A stretch of 32,999 bases of DNA from DASPOJ01 sp049790315. GTDB taxonomy: Bacteria; Acidobacteriota; Terriglobia; Acidiferrales; UBA7541. Positions 31,237 through 32,999 of this stretch are shown piece by piece (the first letter of the stretch is position 1; each line of letters begins with the position of its first letter). The notes beneath the pieces are model-generated. The model did no database searches and was not told the DNA's origin. It saw only the letters and a program-made list of their open reading frames with translations. The stretch spans positions 1 through 32,999 of the forward strand of contig JBAQYV010000112.1 of the NCBI GenBank assembly GCA_049790315.1, in the 5' to 3' direction. The translations under genes were made by a program, and so were the position numbers.

Positions 31237-32400
31237 TCAGCGTTGTGAACGTTTTCTCTTGAGCTTGCGTGCCCGTCGCGCCGCGGGACGCCTTCGCTTC
31301 GCAGCGGACTTCGCGCGCGTCTTCGCCGCAACTTTCGCGGCCACCTTTGCGCTTTTCCGCCGCGCCGTTCCGGCGCTGCGCAACATCGAAAATCCAGCCT
31401 CGGCCTTCGGCGCGTGTTCCGCGTCGAAGCCCACCACTTCCCACAGCGCCTGAACGTTGCGCCGGTCGTCGCCCGGTTTATCGATGGGAGTCTCGAGTAT
31501 CAGCGCGCGCGAAGGCAATCCTTGCGGTCCTGTGCGCGCGATGCGCGGATGCAGCAAAATTCGCCCGAACGCCACGCGCCCGATCGTGCCGCGCCCGATG
31601 TGTTGATGGCGATCCACGCGCGAACCCAGCGGCGTTTTGGAATCGTTCACGTGCACAACGAAGACGCGGTCCAGCCCAACCGTCTGCTCGATTTCGTCGA
31701 GCGTGCGATCCAGGCCCTCCGCCGTGCGAATCTCATAACCCGCGTGAAGCGTGTGCGCCGTGTCCAGGCAAATTCCCAGCGGCAATTCCGGCGCGGTATC
31801 CAAAATTCCGCGCAGTTCCGCGAATCGCGCGCCGATCGCGGCGCCCATCCCCGAAGTATTCTCGATCAGTATGCGCAAATTTCCCGGACGCACGCCGCGC
31901 ATCGCAAGTCGCAAACCCTGGCCGATTCGCGCGATACCCTCCGCAAGCGTCGTGCCGCGCGACGATCCCGGATGCACCACCAGAAAATCAGCACCCAGCG
32001 CCAGCGCCCTCACGATTTCATCGTGAAATGCCTGAATCGTGCGCGTCCGCATCACCGCGTCCGGCGTCGCCAAATTGATCAGATAGTTCGCGTGGATTAC
32101 CAGCGGCCCCAGGCCAAGCGCCTCGCGCCTCGCACGAAATCGCGCCGCATCCGCTTCCGCGATACGCGTCCCAGGGCGCGGCCACATGCGCGGACTCGCG
32201 GAGAAAATTTGCAGCGCATTGCAGCCGAGTTTGCGCGTCGATTCCAGCGCGTTGATCAGATCGCCTGCGATCGAAGCGTGGATTCCGACGCGGACGCTGC
32301 CGTCCTGCCACGCCGGAGGTTGCGGCTCGGAATCAAGCTCCAAGCGGTATTCGTCTGCAATATCGTAGGGGAGTTCGGAGGTGTGGGAGGATTCCGACAT
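31237..32400 (-). CDS. nfo: Endonuclease IV (apurinic site repair) with basic C-terminal tail
   Basis: 387 residues, long for a family usually near 280. Endonuclease IV cuts DNA at abasic sites with three zinc ions. The ligand motifs are all present: HASIAG, IHANYL, VVHPGSS, ENTSG, CLDTAHT, HVNDSK, DRHQHIG and ILETP. The extra length is an acidic or neutral N-terminal segment of about 36 residues and a C-terminal tail of 45 residues (31240-31374) with 21 Lys or Arg and no acidic residue, rich in Ala and like histone H1 tails. This tail probably binds DNA. The ATG at 32400 has GGA directly before it, so the start is not certain. It lies 45 bases before leuS. Confidence 0.95.
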   Translation of the reverse strand: MSESSHTSELPYDIADEYRLELDSEPQPPAWQDGSVRVGIHASIAGDLINALESTRKLGCNALQIFSASPRMWPRPGTRIAEADAARFRARREALGLGPLVIHANYLINLATPDAVMRTRTIQAFHDEIVRALALGADFLVVHPGSSRGTTLAEGIARIGQGLRLAMRGVRPGNLRILIENTSGMGAAIGARFAELRGILDTAPELPLGICLDTAHTLHAGYEIRTAEGLDRTLDEIEQTVGLDRVFVVHVNDSKTPLGSRVDRHQHIGRGTIGRVAFGRILLHPRIARTGPQGLPSRALILETPIDKPGDDRRNVQALWEVVGFDAEHAPKAEAGFSMLRSAGTARRKSAKVAAKVAAKTRAKSAAKRRRPAARRARKLKRKRSQR

Positions 32401-32552
32401 TCCTATTTTTTCTGGCCGTGTGTCACGAGATTGACGCGGGCGAGCGGTACATTGTATCCGATGCCGTGCGCTTCCGGCAAAGCTTTTGTGGCGACTCTGG
32501 CGGATTTTTCAGCCGCCCGCCGCGCCTAAAATCTCCGTAAGTCGCTGTTTGC

Positions 32553-32999
32553 TCAGCGTTTACTGGCATTTTTCGTCTCGCGAGCGTCGCCCGCGCCGCG
32601 CCCCGCCGGCACGCTTTTGGCCTGCGCCGCCTTGCGTTCGGCGTAGATCAAGTAGTCCGAATACGGCCCCTTGAAATCGTCGATGTGTCCGTCCTCAAAG
32701 TGCCAAATGCGCGTCGCAACTTCGTCAATCACGTCGAAATCGTGCGTCACCAGCAGCACCGTGCCCTCATATTTTTGCAGAGAAATGTTCAGCGCATTGA
32801 TCGATTCCAGATCCAGATGGTTCGTCGGCTCGTCGAGCACCAGAAAATTCGGCTTTTGCAGCATCAGCCGGCAAAAAATCAACCGCGCCGATTCGCCGCC
32901 CGAAAGCGCGCTGGTCGGCTTCAACGCATCTTCGCCGCTAAAGAGCATCCGCCCCAGCAGCCCGCGCAATTCTTCCTGCGTGGCGCGCGGATCGAATTG
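32553..32999 (-). CDS. ABC-F family ATPase, C-terminal part, cut by window edge
   Basis: The frame is open to the last base, so only the end of the second ATPase domain is seen. ALSGGESARL is the ABC signature, FLVLDEPTNHLD the Walker B with the ABC-F typical extension, and VTHDFDVIDEVATRIW the H-switch. ABC-F proteins act on the ribosome (translation factors of the EttA/Uup/YdiF group or antibiotic protection); which subgroup cannot be told from this fragment. There is a short Lys/Ala-rich tail. The next gene, nfo, starts about 150 bases downstream on the same strand. Confidence 0.95.
   Translation of the reverse strand, partial: QFDPRATQEELRGLLGRMLFSGEDALKPTSALSGGESARLIFCRLMLQKPNFLVLDEPTNHLDLESINALNISLQKYEGTVLLVTHDFDVIDEVATRIWHFEDGHIDDFKGPYSDYLIYAERKAAQAKSVPAGRGAGDARETKNASKR

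Noticed and set aside
32461..32529. Short plus-strand frame MPCASGKAFVATLADFSAARRA
   Set aside because: 22 codons, no ribosome site, between two minus-strand genes; no support as a gene.

Overview
The window looks like a chromosomal segment of a high-GC soil-type bacterium, most likely an acidobacterium (Acidobacteriota). The reasons are an exported-type VWA protein of the 'VWFA-related' kind, a Ser/Thr kinase with a WD40 propeller, a PilD plus NtrB/NtrC-type cluster, and intergenic regions seeded with short GC-rich palindromes ending in CTACA. The phylum call is inference from gene style; there is no rRNA or other marker here. No tRNA, rRNA, CRISPR array, phage, integrase or transposase gene was seen.

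Layout. 1-3.5 kb: the 3' part of a VWA protein (+) faces a membrane Ser/Thr kinase with a seven-repeat WD40 domain (-). 3.6-6.0 kb: a TMTC-like membrane GT-C protein with a TPR tail, then a small DnaB-N/DnaG-C-like protein (+). 6.0-8.0 kb (-): a YfiT-type DinB protein, a 68-residue protein and the AmrS radical SAM enzyme. 8.0-10.1 kb: two gene-poor stretches around one small exported protein; the second (9278-10145) is a dense repeat array. 10.1-14.8 kb (-): a MocR/PdxR-type regulator, pdxS, pdxT, a low-molecular-weight phosphatase and a DtxR/MntR-type regulator, with a palindromic repeat in each gap after pdxS. 14.9-18.5 kb: a possible PAP2 remnant, a two-gene unit with LRV-like repeats, a small coiled protein, a glyoxalase-II-like hydrolase and a YgfZ-family protein. 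18.5-19.8 kb (-): a small unknown gene, a solitary nuoB and a DUF5519-like gene. 19.9-24.6 kb (+): prepilin peptidase, a PAS histidine kinase, an exported Pro-rich protein and an NtrC-type sigma-54 activator. 24.6-26.9 kb: an ECF sigma factor, zinc-finger anti-sigma factor and Spy/CpxP-like protein (-), divergent from an XRE regulator (+). 27.1-33.0 kb (-): an ABC-F protein cut by the window edge, endonuclease IV with a very basic tail, leuS and guaA.

How the genes work together. PdxS and PdxT form PLP synthase, with a PLP-binding MocR regulator just upstream. The ECF sigma, anti-sigma and Spy-like genes form an envelope-stress-type unit. PilD, the kinase and the NtrC-type activator suggest regulated pilus or secretion functions. 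nfo-leuS-guaA is a compact housekeeping run.

Most genes are ordinary core functions. The features most worth a second look are the palindromic repeat family (all 16 recognised copies in one orientation, different stems with a shared tail), the histone-like tail on endonuclease IV, the solitary nuoB with a possible ATT-initiated neighbour, and the Gly-Trp-Pro insertion in the VWA domain. I found no clear candidate for a wholly new multi-gene system.
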